From NCBI GenBank assembly GCA_019022495.1, contig JAFEKR010000023.1, positions 558,001 through 622,000 of the forward strand: DNA of 64,000 bases. Direction: 5' to 3'. The translations under genes were made by a program, and so were the position numbers. The notes beneath the pieces were generated by a model that was not told the DNA's origin, did not search any database, and saw nothing but the letters and a program-made list of their open reading frames with translations. The DNA comes from Epichloe hybrida (taxonomy: Eukaryota > Ascomycota > Sordariomycetes > Hypocreales > Clavicipitaceae). Positions 45,696-57,904 of the stretch are shown here, in pieces. The stretch's first letter is position 1. Every line of letters begins with the position of its first letter.

Positions 45696-47456
45696 ATGAC
45701 AGAAGCCAAGCGGCATGGCGCGCCGAACGGGCACCACGAAGAGAATCATGGCTTGTCAGCCCACGGCGCCTTTGATGGCGACGACGATTTGGTTGTCTTC
45801 GAAGGCAAGCACGACGAATCACTTCCATCTCAGCGAAAGATACCACGGACGCCCAACCGAGTGCAGTTCGACCTGAATCCCTCTGTCTTCGGCGAACCGG
45901 GCGGGGGAGCTCGCAATGGGAGGCTCTCCGAGGAGAGCTTCGAATTTGACGACCATGACCCGGTACGAGGCCACCACTCGCACCGCGTGCCTCTCCTGAC
46001 GGACATGGAAGCACCTAGCGTGTCCGTCGCGAATACCCTGGGAGACGACGACGGCGATCGACTGGAGCAGGAGATGCGACGACCAAAGTCGGGGCTGAAA
46101 TCGGCCTTTATGAACATGGCCAACTCCATCATCGGCGCAGGAATCATCGGGCAACCCTATGCGATTCGACAGGCAGGACTCCTGGCAGGCATCCTGCTGC
46201 TCGTGGGGCTGACGGTCGTGGTGGACTGGACAATCTGCCTCATTGTCATCAACAGCAAGCTCAGCGGCACCAGCAGCTTCCAGGGTACCGTGGAGCACTG
46301 CTTCGGCCGGCCAGGGCTCATCGCCATCAGCGTTGCGCAGTGGGTGTTCGCCTTTGGCGGCATGGTTGCATTTGGTGTCATTGTCGGCGACACCATCCCG
46401 CACGTCCTGCTTGCCATCTGGCCGAATTTGGGGGGCGTGCCTGTGATAGGGCTCCTGACGGATCGGCGAGTCGCCATTGCCTTCTTCGTCATGGGCGTTA
46501 GCTTCCCGTTGACTCTGTACCGAGACATTGCCAAACTTGCCAAAGCGAGCACCTTTGCACTGATTGGCATGCTGATCATTGTGTCGACGGTCATGATTCA
46601 GGGATTCTTTGTGCCATCTGAGGCCAAGGGATCGTTCAGCACGCCGCTTCTGACTGTGAACGGAGGCATTTCCCAAGCAATTGGCGTGATATCATTTGGT
46701 ACGTTGTTCGTTGCTACACCCAGATGAAAAGAAGAGACAAAGATTGTCCATGGGGCTCACGACTTGTTTTCCATAGCATTCGTGTGTCATCACAACTCGC
46801 TGTTGATCTACGGCTCACTCAGGACGCCTACAATCGACAACTTCTCCCGCGTCACGCACTACTCCACCAGCATTTCCATGCTTGCGTGTCTGGCCATGGC
46901 CCTCGCGGGCTTCCTGACGTTTGGCGACAAGACGCTAGGCAACGTGCTCAACAACTTCCCCTCGGACAACAGCATGGTCAACATTGCCCGGCTGTGCTTT
47001 GGGCTCAACATGCTGACGACGCTGCCCCTCGAGGCGTTTGTCTGCCGTGAAGTCATGCTCACGTACTGGTACCCAGACGAGGACTTCAATCTCCGTCGCC
47101 ATGTCCTCTTCAGCACGGGTCTCGTCGCTTCCGCCACCGTCATCAGCCTATTAACATGTGATTTGGGCATCGTCTTTGAATTCGTCGGCGCCACGAGCGC
47201 CGTGGCCATGGCCTACATTCTGCCGCCCATGTGCTACATCAAGCTTACCACGCGGAGCTGGCGAACGTACGTGGCCTACGCGGTAGTTGTGTTTGGCGTT
47301 GCCGTCATGGTGATTAGTGTGATGCAGGCCGTTGTTAAAATGATTCATGGTGAGACTTCTTTTCATGCAAGCTCTCCAGTCGACAAGCCATGCATGCCCC
47401 TCTTGACATTGACTAATGATTGTACAGGAAGCGAAGAAGCAGCAAAGTGTGTATGA
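45696..47456 (+). CDS. Vacuolar-type amino-acid transporter (AVT / SLC38-like, Aa_trans family)
   Basis: Join of 45696-46698, 46777-47349 and 47428-47456, 534 residues. Introns of 78 bp each (GTACGT/CATAG and GTGAGA/ACAG) restore GVISFAFVCHHNSLLIYGSL and VKMIHGSEEAAKCV. A charged N-terminal tail of about 135 residues precedes the Aa_trans domain, which opens with SAFMNMANSIIGAGIIGQPY, the conserved substrate-site helix. About eleven membrane helices follow, including PLEAFVCREVMLTYW. This arrangement is that of Avt5/6/7-like exporters of the vacuole, which move neutral or acidic amino acids using the proton gradient. The subtype is inferred. Confidence 0.9.
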
Positions 47457-47946
47457 TGCGAAATTACAACGAAATTACAAAAAGGGGATCATTGTAACAT
47501 TAAACAAGTCGTTTTTTTTTCTATTCCTCAAGGACATGAATTGCACATGCACGGTGTTTAGGATAGAATGCATGGAACTTGTCTGCAATTGCGGCAACAA
47601 TACGGACGTACACGTAATACAGAGGTGTCGGTTTCATTTCCGCCAAACTCCGGCATACCTATTCCGTTCACTTCACGCAGACGTCCAGGGAAAGAAGAGC
47701 CGCCGTAACCGCGGTCCCAGCCCAGCCCATCACACCACCCCATCAGACCAAGAAGACCCCATGACCCCCAACCCCCGCTTTCCTTTCATATTCCAAACTC
47801 GCTGAAATACCAGTTCGTCCCCCCGCCCCATCCAACGAACCACCCCCACCCGCATTATCAAACAGTTCTCCAACCTCATTCACCTCGCTCACTTGAAATA
47901 AGAACAAGAACAAGAATACAAGGAGCCAACCCCAATCATCCCGAAA
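47457..47946. other. Spacer and CT-rich leader before the 36-residue gene
   Basis: No gene. The last 100 bp are C-rich followed by A-rich sequence (about 47,820-47,940), like a transcribed fungal leader. Confidence 0.55.
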
Positions 47947-48144
47947 ATGTCTCCGTCCCCCCCCAACGCAAACCACTCCTCCTGCCCCAAGTGCAACGCC
48001 AACATCGCCAACGACTCCAAGAAATGCACCTCCTGCGGCGCAGTGCGTGCCCCCCCCCTTGCCTTGACAGACTCCTCCGCGAGGAAACTCGTCCACCTTT
48101 TTTCCCCGGCGATGGCTAACCATCACTAGACCTGCCCCAAGTAG
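47947..48144 (+). CDS. Putative 36-residue cysteine protein (zinc-ribbon- or metallothionein-like)
   Basis: Two exons, 47947-48042 and 48130-48144. Exon 1 encodes a Pro/Asn/Ser-rich start (MSPSPPNANHSS), then CPKCNANIANDSKKCTSCGA. The 87-bp intron (GTGCGT donor, GGCTAACCAT branch-like site, CACTAG acceptor) adds TCPK and a stop. Five cysteines form CxxC...CxxC with a third partial CP pair, as in a tiny zinc ribbon or metal-binding peptide. There is no signal peptide. Support is the intron signature, the leader-like upstream DNA and the Cys spacing. I do not recognise a named family with certainty. It would be missed by length cut-offs. Confidence 0.6.
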
Positions 48145-49309
48145 AGGTTGACCAAGAACACGTTGGTGAGACACGAGAATAATGGGATAACGAACGAGAC
48201 AAGTTTGACACGAAGCGGTGGTGGGTTAGGTGATCGGCTGCATTCTTACAGGCTTCATCTGGGGACGGGAGCAGGCGGCTTTGTGAATCAATGCGCTCTT
48301 CTAGCAAGACCTAACGACTCTGCCACAAGTCAAGACCTTCCTCAAATCTCTCGCAGTCTTTCGTGAAAATGGCTCCCCATCAGGTCGTCCGTCTATCACA
48401 TCCGCCAGTAATAGTATCGTGAACCTTCAAAAAAAAAACCAGGGTTTAACCAGGGTTTCACAGCGACTTGCAAACATATCGTAAAGGCATCTTGAAACAC
48501 AGTTAATATGGAAACTACAACTTTGCTCTAGGAACTGCAACGCAACGATAAGAACAGCAACAACGACGACGACAAACCGTGTAAAGCAACACAATACTAA
48601 AGGAAGTAGCAGTGGTCGGCGTGTCACGAGTCCGGCACCGCTCCATGTGCGACCAATCCACAGACTACACCCTCTGTCCCCTCCCCTCGCCTCTCATCTC
48701 ATCTATACACTCCTCAATCCATCGTCTTCAGACCGCATGACTCAAAATCAAACATGTCCCAAGTTCAGATATACCTTCTCCCCATAAAGCGACAAATACA
48801 TGTAATAACTAGGCACCCTCTTGTCTGCTCGTCAGATTTAGACAAACGACCGCGCTCGAAGCACCTGCTAATATGTATGTATAAACTGCGCAAAAGCCCC
48901 GTCCTCCTCGAGCAGCCAGTCAACAGACAGGAACAGAGTGCTGTTTTGCGTAGCTTCCGCCAGCGATCCATTTCCTTTTCCGTCCACCATTAAACCATTC
49001 GTAGAAAGCCTCGGGAAGCCATACACACAAATACAAGTCGAAATTATATGGGGTGCGAACAAGAACGAGTCGGTCAAGGAGAGCAAGATGAAGGCAAGGC
49101 GAGATATCAAACTCCAATTCCGAAAACCTATGCAGACAGCGTAGCCTGCATCACCGTAGGCTGTCTCCGACCCTTGCCATCCGAACAGCCGTGCCAAAAG
49201 TTTGAAAAAGTGTGAACTGAAGAGATGGTTGCATTATCGAGGCCATCACGCCGGAAAAAATTTCAAGTTTGCCTTGTCGGGTGTGGACGAGCTCGTGAAG
49301 CTGGCTACT
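48145..49309. other. 1.2-kb spacer before the RHO1 3' end
   Basis: No gene supported. It contains a short duplication (CCAGGGTTT twice near 48,440-48,460) and an A9-A10 run. It probably holds the 3' UTRs of both flanking genes. Confidence 0.5.
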
Positions 49310-50599
49310 TTACAAAACAAGGCACTTCCTGTGGCTGTTCTTGCGGCTGCTGCGAGACAACAGAGCAGCGCGAGTGGCGTGCTCGAAAACTTCGCGGACA
49401 CCCTCGTTGGTCTTGGCTGAGCATTCGAGGTACTTGTAGGCACCAATCTTCTTGCGGACTTCCTCACCCTGTCATCAAAATAGCAAACATTAGCATTTGA
49501 ACATGAACATTTGGGAAATTCCAACCATGTTCGTCAGCTCCAGCCACAAAGTTGCCCCCTGGAGCCGAACGACGTTGCAACATTTCCAAATTGATCGGGG
49601 GCTCGGATTATATTTACAGCTTCGGGGGTAACGGGCTTCTGGTTGGTCTTTTGCAGCTCGGCGTTGGTCTTCTGGTCATAACGCAAATCCTTCTTGCAGC
49701 CAACCAGAATGATGGGCAAACCCTGACAGAAATGAAGGACCTCGGAGATCCACTAGACACCGAAACGGTTAGCACATCTTCTATCCTATGACACAAACTG
49801 GCGATTCACCACCATCTACCGAGAGGTCTGATCGAGAAAAATGAGATTCAAAACATACCTTCTCCTGGACGTTGTCAAGAGAATCAGGTGAGTCGACAGC
49901 AAAGCAGATCAAGATGACATGGGAATCGGGGTAGGACAAAGGACGGAGGCGGTCATAGTCTTCTTGTCCAGCCGTATCCCACAAGGCCAACTCGACGTGT
50001 TTGCCATCAACCTCGACATCGGCGACATAATTTTCGAAGACAGTGGGGACATAGACCTGGGGAACTAAGCGTCAGCAAGGTGCTCTGATATGTTCATCAT
50101 CGAGACAGGCTGGTTCTAGCTGCAAAGTGGGACGGAGACGTCGGTCAAAAGGTGTATGGGAGCTATCAGCCGCCAAGTGCAGGGGCTGGCACGGCAGGTT
50201 TGGACGGTATGCAAGAGTGAGAGCACTCGGTCGTAGTGATGATGGTCGCTGAGCGGAGATGTGGCGATGCCAGGCTCTCACAGGAGACACCGACGAGGTC
50301 GATGGTTTTTATTCTTACCTCGGGGAAAGTGCCCTTGGAGAAAACGCTGGGAGATGGTCAGCAACGGGGCTGTATTGATGTTGTTTCTTCCATGCAACGA
50401 GGACGACATGACCGCGAATGCCGTTGCATCCACCCATCTGGACAAGGCAGCGAGGCTAATGTTGGGAGCGCGCGCGAGTGCATGTATGCGTACAACAAAG
50501 GAGAGGGCTGGAAAAGGGAGCTACAACTCACATCAACAAGCAGGTTTTACCACAGGCACCATCGCCGACGATGACAAGCTTTCGTCGAATCTCAGCCAT
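49310..50599 (-). CDS. RHO1: Rho1 GTPase
   Basis: Five exons: 50599-50532, 50346-50319, 50056-49859, 49752-49618 and 49468-49310, 195 residues. Exon 2 is only 28 nt. Joined protein: P-loop [11 protein letters not shown], effector/switch [21 protein letters not shown], switch [29 protein letters not shown] in place of NKxD as usual for Rho, [14 protein letters not shown], and a basic tail ending in the CaaX box CLVL, whose final Leu favours geranylgeranylation. Family role: membrane switch that activates beta-1,3-glucan synthase and protein kinase C, controlling wall synthesis and polarity. All five boundaries keep frame and match Rho1 from start to end. Confidence 0.95.
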
Positions 50600-51744
50600 G
50601 GTTTGTGTGTGCAGATTGGCGATGATGAAGGCGGGAAGCGAAGAAGGCGAAGCTGTCGAGATAGAAGCAGATAAAGGGGAGGCAGTTTGGATGGAGTGGA
50701 TGAGTTATGGAGCAGGAATGTCGAGGTGAGGAAGAGGAAGAAGAGAGGAAAGCGGACGGACGTAACGCACGTCAGCAGGCAGAAGGGGGGCAAAGATGTG
50801 ACAGTTGGCCTGGCGGCTGCTGCTGCAACAGCTGCTGGCTGGGGCGCTCAGCGCTGGGTGCTGGGAGTCGGGTGCTGGGAGCCGGGTGCTGGGGTCCGGG
50901 GTGGTCTGGAGCTGGGGTGCTGGTGTCGCCTTGGAGGGCCGGGTTGGTTCACTAGGCACCTGCGTGGTGACTGGACGGGGCAGTGGCCAAAGCCTCCCCA
51001 GGCAGGGCCGGCAGCACGGGACATGCACGAATGGGAGCATCAGGTCTGGAACGGTATTTATTACTGTATTCAGTTCCACGCCGTCCCACTGGGGCAATGC
51101 ACTTCCAGGCGTTATTATGTGTCCCATGTGTCCCATGTGTCCCATGTGTCCCATAATCGATCATGTTTGTTGATGCGCCCACATCGGGCAGTGCGCTGCG
51201 GCTCAATATGCAGGCTTATTACCCACGAGTACATAATAGTCTACTTGAGCATGTTGATGAAAAGCATCCACTCGGTACATCGTCTTTTCGTTCCCAAGGC
51301 AAATAATCACAGTGCTATCAACTTGGTGGCCACGTTTCACTCGCTGCTCTGTCCTTGCCCGTGCCACCAGCACTGGGATAGCAGCATAATACTAGATAGA
51401 CCAGGTCTGTTTGAAAATTGGCTCGGCGGAAGAACGACAAGCTATGATTGTCATTTCGGCAAGAGGTCGGGGTACTACCATACTGGTGGGCGCATATCGG
51501 GTCTTGACTCTCGAGTCTTGACACAGGTGAGCTACCCTAGAGCATGAAATGCCAACTTCAAGACCCCTAGCTGGTCTCGGACCGGCTAGTTCCGTGACAG
51601 AAGGAGAGAATTTCCCGACTGCACCGCGGCAAAGGAAGCAACAATCTTCACCGAGGAGAATTGTACCATCTCTGATCAATCAACTGAACCACGGACACGC
51701 AACACATCTTCAGCTCCTGCCTCGTCAATTGACGGCCAACAAAT
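50600..51744. other. RHO1 upstream region and uL24m promoter, with a 9-bp tandem repeat
   Basis: About 1.1 kb without a supported gene. The 9-bp unit GTGTCCCAT is repeated four times from about 51,119 to 51,154, and a GCTGGG-rich quasi-repeat lies at about 50,840-50,930. Long frames here are composition artefacts. Confidence 0.6.
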
Positions 51745-52928
51745 ATGCAGAAGCTCGTCAAGCGAGCTGCCCAGGCTCAGCGCCAGGCAACCCGCCGGGC
51801 ACGACAGCAGATGGAGCAGGAGAACATCGACAACAGAATACGAAATCGCCAAGCCCTAAGGAGTGCCGTATCCGAGGTCAGACAAAACTTGAAAGACGCC
51901 CGACAGGCGAGGAAAGAAAACTGGGAGATGGGCCCCCTTGCCCCGAAGCGAGACTTGGGATTCAACAACTACGGAGCGTTCAAAGAGACTGTGCGACAGG
52001 ACTGGACAAATTACGGACTGCATCAAGCCAAACCTCGGCTTATAGAACAACGATGTGCGTGGGCTGGCGGCGTTCGGCAGCTGAATCTTGCTCCCCAGGA
52101 TAGAGTCGTCATCATGGATGGCCCCGACAAGGGCAAAATTGATCGCATCAAGGATGTGCAGCCAGAAAGCGGGACTGTCACGTTGGAAACTCACCACAGA
52201 GTACGTCTGGGAAGGCTCTTTTACACGCACCATGAACAAAAGGTCATCAGACCATGCTAAATCCTTGACCAATGCAGGCTCTCTCGGTGGGAATGTTCGA
52301 CAACCCTGCTCGATCGCAATCCATGCCAATTTCCATCGGCTCGATCCGTCTGGTGTATCCCATTACTGATGCTGAATCTGGAGTCACCAAGGACGTCATC
52401 GTCAATCAACTCAAGGCTGTGCCGCCTAACATGCAGTCCCCCAACATGTCCCTCGATCGCTGGCAATATGGCAAGAAGTGGGACCGACTTGTACCCGGAC
52501 TTAACCTGGTCATCCCGTGGCCGGAGGTGGAAGTCCCCGAGTTCGAAACCATGAAGGCAGACACCACACGCGAGAAAGTCGAAGAACGAACCTTTTACTA
52601 CAACCTGCTGGCACCTCCCATGCCAGACCATGTGCTCGATGAATTGCGCAACAAATACTCAAGATTCAGAACTCGCCATGAGCCATGGTTCATCGAGCAA
52701 AAGGAGATGGAAGAGGCCGTCAAGAAGAACCGCGCAGAGGCCATCAAGTCTATGCAAACGCCCTTGGAGGAATTCCATGAGAGACAGAGAGAGCTACGGG
52801 ATACACAGGGCGAGCCGGAGCTCTCGGACGACATGCTGGAAAAAATTGGCGAAATTATGGCGAAGAAGAAGGAGACAGTCTTGAACCGAGCGGGTGTGTC
52901 GGAGGTGACGAGGCAATCTACACAGTGA
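51745..52928 (+). CDS. MRPL40: Mitochondrial large-subunit ribosomal protein uL24m (Mrpl40)
   Basis: Join of 51745-52200 and 52278-52928, 368 residues. The 77-bp intron (GTACGT/GCAG) joins THHRALSVGMFDNP. A basic N terminus rich in Arg/Gln serves as mitochondrial presequence and rRNA-contact region. The KOW motif is RVVIMDGPDKGKIDRIKDV (about 118-136). The rest is a fungal-specific extension (about 153-368) with LVYPITDAESGVTKDV and a Lys/Glu-rich helical tail. Family role: assembly of the mitochondrial 54S subunit near the exit tunnel. The symbol follows yeast naming and is by similarity. Confidence 0.9.
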
Positions 52929-52931
52929 AGC

Positions 52932-53687
52932 GGGCAGCTGGATGGATTCCTACATAGCAGGTGGGATATTGAAGGGCAAAGTGTACGAGCGGGACATGTT
53001 ATACGTCCGTGGTGTGGTGAGGGAGACGCCGAGCGGCCCAAAATGTACTTGTAGATGGAAGAAGCTCTCTGTAAATCACGAGGCGCAATAGACGCAGGAA
53101 TCACATGTTTTACAGATGAAAAGTTGCATCCACTTCCTCCAACGAAAACCACGACAAAATACCAAAGAAGATGGCCATGATTCTCCCAGCCCCATTCTCT
53201 CTAGATTGCATATACCTAATGATTTACAGCTCGCACAGCTCTATTCTATTGCCCCCTCGCTCCTTTTACCTCTCACCTTTCACCTCTCACCTTTCACCCG
53301 CTCATTCGTCCCGACTCTTCACAAATAGATGAAACCTCGACATGAGCTCTCGTCACTTTGACGTACGCTTTCGCTCCAGCCGTTGGGGAAGCCCTTCCCG
53401 GCCTTCATGAACCCCACCATGCAATGCACAGCTCTAGTGTTTGTGTATTTCTGCCTTCAGATAAGCAAAGCTCCGTGCCGCGGGGTAGTTGAAATCGAAG
53501 CTTACCCCCCTCTTGTTCGATTGGGTGGTTTCCCCAGTTCCTTTGCTTGCCTCGAGGTGTCCTCAAACTTTCCTCCCCCAAGCAACGGAATTCCACCATC
53601 ATCTTTTGGCACATTTCATGACCGAAACACCGTGCTTGGTGAAATCAGCCTACTAGATAAGTGAGAAACAACAAGCCACCAACCTCC
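52932..53687. other. Spacer between uL24m and UreG genes
   Basis: No gene supported. A short CTCACCTTTCAC duplication occurs near 53,270-53,300. The final part is presumably the UreG promoter. Confidence 0.55.
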
Positions 53688-54700
53688 ATGTCCCACGCCC
53701 ACGCCCACTCGCGCGAGAGCGGTGCCTCGCATTCCCACGATGGCTTCTCCGCACAGGAACACGGCCACTCGCATGAGATTTTGGACGGCCCGGGAAGTTA
53801 CATCGGGCGGGAGATGCCCATTGTCGAAGGGAGGGACTGGACAGATCGGGCTTTCACCATCGGTATAGGAGGGTGAGTTTCTTTTTCTTTTTTCCCGCGT
53901 GGCCACGATGATTATAGACAAAACGGGCCAATTTTTCCTCTGGCCCGAGCCCAATCGAACCCCCCCCCCAGACCATATCGAATCCTCTTTCCTACCAGAT
54001 TGATCAAAGATGAAAAAAAAAAAAAAAAACCTCAGCTAATAGGAGGGATCGACACAGACCCGTCGGCTCAGGCAAAACCGCACTAATGCTCGCCCTCTGT
54101 CTCGCCCTCCGCTCGAAATACTCCCTCGCCGCCGTAACAAACGACATCTTCACCCGCGAAGACGCCGAGTTCCTCACCCGCCACGCCGCGCTGCCGCCAG
54201 AACGCATCAGGGCCATCGAAACGGGTGGGTGTCCCCACGCCGCTGTCCGGGAGGACATTTCCACCAACCTCGCCGCTCTGGAGGACCTCCATGCCAAGTT
54301 CTCGCCTGACCTGCTGCTCATCGAGTCCGGCGGCGATAACCTCGCGGCGAATTACTCTCGCGAATTGGCCGATTTCATCGTCTACGTGATTGATGTCAGC
54401 GGAGGCGACAAGGTGCCCCGCAAGGGAGGGCCTGGCATCACGCAGAGTGATTTACTCGTGGTGAACAAGACGGACTTGGCTGAGGCCGTGGGTGCGGATC
54501 TGGGCGTCATGGAGAGGGACGCGAGGAAGATGAGGGAGGGCGGCCCGACCGTGTTTGCCCAGGTCAAGAAGGATGTTGGCGTGGACCACATCGTCAACTT
54601 GATCTTGAGTGCGTGGAAGGCCAGTGGTGCCGAGGAGGAGCGGGTGAAGCAGGGTGGTCCGAAACCGACGCCGGGTTTGGAGGCGTTGGAGAAGAACTGA
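53688..54700 (+). CDS. Urease accessory GTPase UreG
   Basis: Join of 53688-53872 and 54058-54700, 275 residues. The 185-bp intron (GTGAGT/CACAG) falls inside the P-loop. Joining gives [17 protein letters not shown] His-rich N terminus ([16 protein letters not shown], then EHGHSHE) is a presumed nickel-binding tail as in plant and fungal UreG. Other motifs: [13 protein letters not shown], the metal-binding [14 protein letters not shown] (CPH), [12 protein letters not shown] and VVNKTDL (NKxD). Family role: GTP-dependent nickel insertion into apo-urease together with UreD/UreF. The intron contains a C9 run and an A17 run. The gene converges on TSR1 294 bp away. Confidence 0.95.
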
Positions 54701-54994
54701 GCAAGCAAGTGATGAAAATAGACTCTGGGTCGATGGACCGTGTTCCGTGTTGTTCGACCTGATATCAAAATACGATAAGCACGACTGAATGGTTGCAAGC
54801 GTGGAGTCGATATGAAATTTAGACATAAAAATTGACCTTTCATGTCCATGTAAAGGTGAATATATGTGAATGGCTCTTGTCTCATCTAATGGCTTGATGA
54901 GCCGTCCTCCTTTTTTGAAACCGAAAATCGAAAGCCGGACTGAATCATACCCCTGCCTTCTATGCTGACCAAAAAAAAAACATCTTTTCATCCG

Positions 54995-57540
54995 TCATTC
55001 CATCGTCACATCTTCCGTCTGGCCCTGAGCCTGTCCATCTCCCCCAGAAAATTCCAGGAGCGGTCTCTGCATCGGCGTTGCGTGTCGAGGCCACATGCGC
55101 TTGTATAAGCTCACGCCCACGGCATCCTGAGGATTGATTCGTTCATCAAAGGTGGCCTTGAAGTAGCCATGTGTACCGAGTGGTTCCTTGATGAAACCAG
55201 TCCTGCCTCTTCTCGTCCACAGCGGCAGAGCCTTGAACCACTCTACATCCTCGCGGCTGAAGAACATGTATCGCACTGTGACAATCTTCTTGTGGATGTG
55301 GTAAGGGTGACCCGTGAGGATGACCCTCTTGGCCACGACTCTGGACGTCGATGGCGGAAGAGCCGTTCCTGTGCCGACCAAGCTGAGGCCGATATCCTCT
55401 TGACCTTCGACGTTGGTTTGATGCCCGGGGGCAGGCACAGTTCGTTTGAAGAACATGACAGGGACAGCACCCCATGTTACGGGGCCCATGAAGGAGGCAA
55501 TGGCGCTCTGTCCGGGGTGCAGAAAGCGACAGAATTTATGAACATCGTTGGGCGTGGAGCCTGAATGCGAAAAGATGGGCTTGATGACCATGCGGCGGGG
55601 TCCACATTGCACGATGAGCTCCTCTTTGGATTTGATGGACTTCCCATAGTCGTTGCTCAGGTTGAAAAGGTAGTTGACCGAGGTCTTCTTGTTCTCGTGG
55701 CGAAGGAGGGAGAATAGGGTGATGGGGGAGGAGGGCTTGTATGAAGCAGCGATGGAGGGGTCTGCGAGACCGCGGATGTAGACGTGGACGCGGGTGCCGG
55801 GCTCAACACCGCCGACGAGTGCTTCCCGGACGGCCCGTGAGCGGGAGGAGTTGTAGTCGGGGATCTGAAGGAGGCGCCTCCATCCTTCGGGCTCGTGGGC
55901 GCGGTCCTCGTCCTCTTGCCATGGGCTGGTACGGATGCTCTTGAGGCCTCTGTAGCGGGCTAGTCTTTCGCGGGCGAGGACGTTGGGGTGCAGCTCGATT
56001 TCGTCGGGGAATTCCTTGTCGTCTTCGGCTTCTTCGCGCTTGCGGGAGCGAAAATGGGCGAGTTGCTGGGCGTCCTCGTCCTCGTCAGGAATGTCCATCA
56101 TTTCGGTTTGAGGGTACTCTGAGGGTCCTCCACCGGCCTCGGTGGGCTCGGGTTGCGCGTAGCCTTCAATGCCGTCTTCAGCACCAATCTCTTCATCTTC
56201 GCCCTTGTTTTCTGCTCCGTCCATCTCGATGTCTTCCATATCGGACCCTGAATCGGAGACATCATCAAGGTACCATGCAGATTGATAGTTGGAGGTGCCC
56301 TTGGGAAGTTTTCTCTTGATCTTCTTCTCTTCCTCATCTGCGTCGGAAAAGTAGTGGTGCTCATCAAGCAGGACACCCTTTTTGGGAGCAGGCTCAGCGG
56401 CTAAGTCGGCTCCGGCTCCGGCTTCGTCGTCGGCGTCCATGACCACATCTTCAGGGGCGAGCTCGTTCAGGTCGTCTTGATCCTCGGAGGGTTCGTCTAG
56501 AGCCTTTTCAACATCGCCTTCAACAACAATGTCTTCTTCCTTCTTTGCGTTTTTAGGTAAAGGAGCTTCCACGATTTTCTCAACTTGATACGCTCCCCAA
56601 TCCCCGATTTGCACCAATCGATCGGCCTTTAGGCCTCTGCCTCGAACAACACCCGTGATAATGGTGAGCCCGGAGTCGTTGGTCCCAAATTCGATATCCT
56701 CGGCCAGCATCCAGCTTCTGTCGTCCCTCCAACGTACTCCCTTTGGTGTTGTGTTGCAGAGAGATCGCATGAGGTTAGAGCACTCTTGCCTGCTGTCCAG
56801 ACTGTACACCTTTTCTTGTTCCGGGTGAAAGTGGGTGATGAACGATTTCAAGGATCCAACCGTGGAAGTTCTCTGCTTGGCAGGCTCTACCTTGTCTAGA
56901 CCCTGAACCAGAGTGAAGAGGGTAGACATACCCTGGCTCTCAATGCTTCGCAAGATCAACTCCCCCAACGGGTCTACCTCCTCATGGGCAGATAGGACAA
57001 CAACGACAAAGTCGGCGACTCGGGTGGCGTCAAGACAAGCGTTCAGATCTCGCTGAAGGGGAATGTATTGAAGCTTTTGCTTGAAACGATCGACGGAGAC
57101 TCGGAAATTACCATCTGTGACGACGGCATCAATGTCGAGACTATCGTTCAGTTGCTTAATAGCAACCTTGGCGTCGCCATGTGCGCAAAGTGGCACGACA
57201 GCCACAATGCGCGGCGCACCATCCTTCCCTTGAAAAATCGAAGTTTCTTTTAGGTGCTCTTTGTGCTTGGTCAAACGAGCCTGCTTGGCCTGGTTCCGTC
57301 TGTCGAATTTGGACATGACTTGCTGGTGTGGCGTTTTTCTCTGGCCTCGTTCGTTGGGAACTCTTCCTATTCGTCCGGTGGTCAGTATTTGATGAGATAG
57401 TATATGTGAGTCCGGTACTGTGCAATCCAACCTTTGGCGCGATCTCTCAATTCGTGCTTCGACGCCGCCTTGGACTTGAAAGGCTTGTGCGACACCTTTG
57501 TGGTGGGGCGATGCGAATGATTCGCAACGGCGACAGGCAT
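54995..57540 (-). CDS. TSR1: Ribosome biogenesis protein Tsr1
   Basis: Join of 57540-57432 and 57366-54995, 826 residues. The 65-bp intron joins RDRAKGRVPNERGQRKT. Order: basic N terminus (MPVAVANHSHRPTTKVSHKP), a degenerate GTPase-like domain (about 85-250) without a proper P-loop, AARP2CN (about 250-330), a long acidic linker (about 330-520), then the DUF663/RIBIOP_C domain with RVHVYIRGLADPS, PSSPITLFSLLRHE, and FFSREDVEWFKALPLWTRRG. This matches Tsr1 rather than Bms1, which is longer and keeps GTP-binding motifs. Family role: late pre-40S factor that blocks premature translation initiation factor binding and helps cytoplasmic 20S pre-rRNA maturation. Divergent from UTP7. Confidence 0.95.
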
Positions 57541-57904
57541 CTTGCCGTTGCCCCCGGCTTTGAAGCGAAAAGGTAGAGACTCCAGCTTTGAAATTGGCAG
57601 ATTATGAGCAGCAAAGAAAGTGCCAATCTGATATGATAGTCAGAAGCCGGTGATGGCGGGGTTGTGATTTTTTTGTGCGGCAGGATATCGATAAAGGGTT
57701 GCGGGCCTGGCGTGTGGCCCATCATCCAATGACCGCTGGCCGATAAGCTGATCCCAGGTGCGCCAGGGATGGAAATTTTGGGGATTTTTTTTTTTGTACC
57801 TATACGCAACCAGTCCTGCGCATTCTCGACCTCGATCCGATCACCACATTTCATTTGCCACCTTCTTCTCTCTTCCACGACGAGGGAAGAGAATTGCTGT
57901 CATC
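57541..57904. promoter_or_regulatory. Divergent promoter, TSR1 / UTP7
   Basis: The 364 bp are shared by two head-to-head small-subunit biogenesis genes. Candidate elements seen are GGAAATTTTGGGG near 57,768 (loosely like the yeast RRPE) and CCGATAAGCTGAT near 57,740 (only loosely like PAC). These motif links are weak. Confidence 0.5.

Noticed and set aside
45819..46676. 285-codon - strand frame inside the amino-acid transporter
   Set aside because: His/Asp-rich shadow of a well-supported Aa_trans gene.
48435..48465. CCAGGGTTT repeats as telomere-like sequence
   Set aside because: Only two copies and not the TTAGGG unit, so a chance duplication.
51549..52103. 184-codon + strand frame overlapping the start of uL24m
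   Set aside because: Different frame from the KOW-containing protein, with no conserved content.
55169..55564. 131-codon + strand frame within TSR1
   Set aside because: Antisense shadow of the conserved RIBIOP_C domain.
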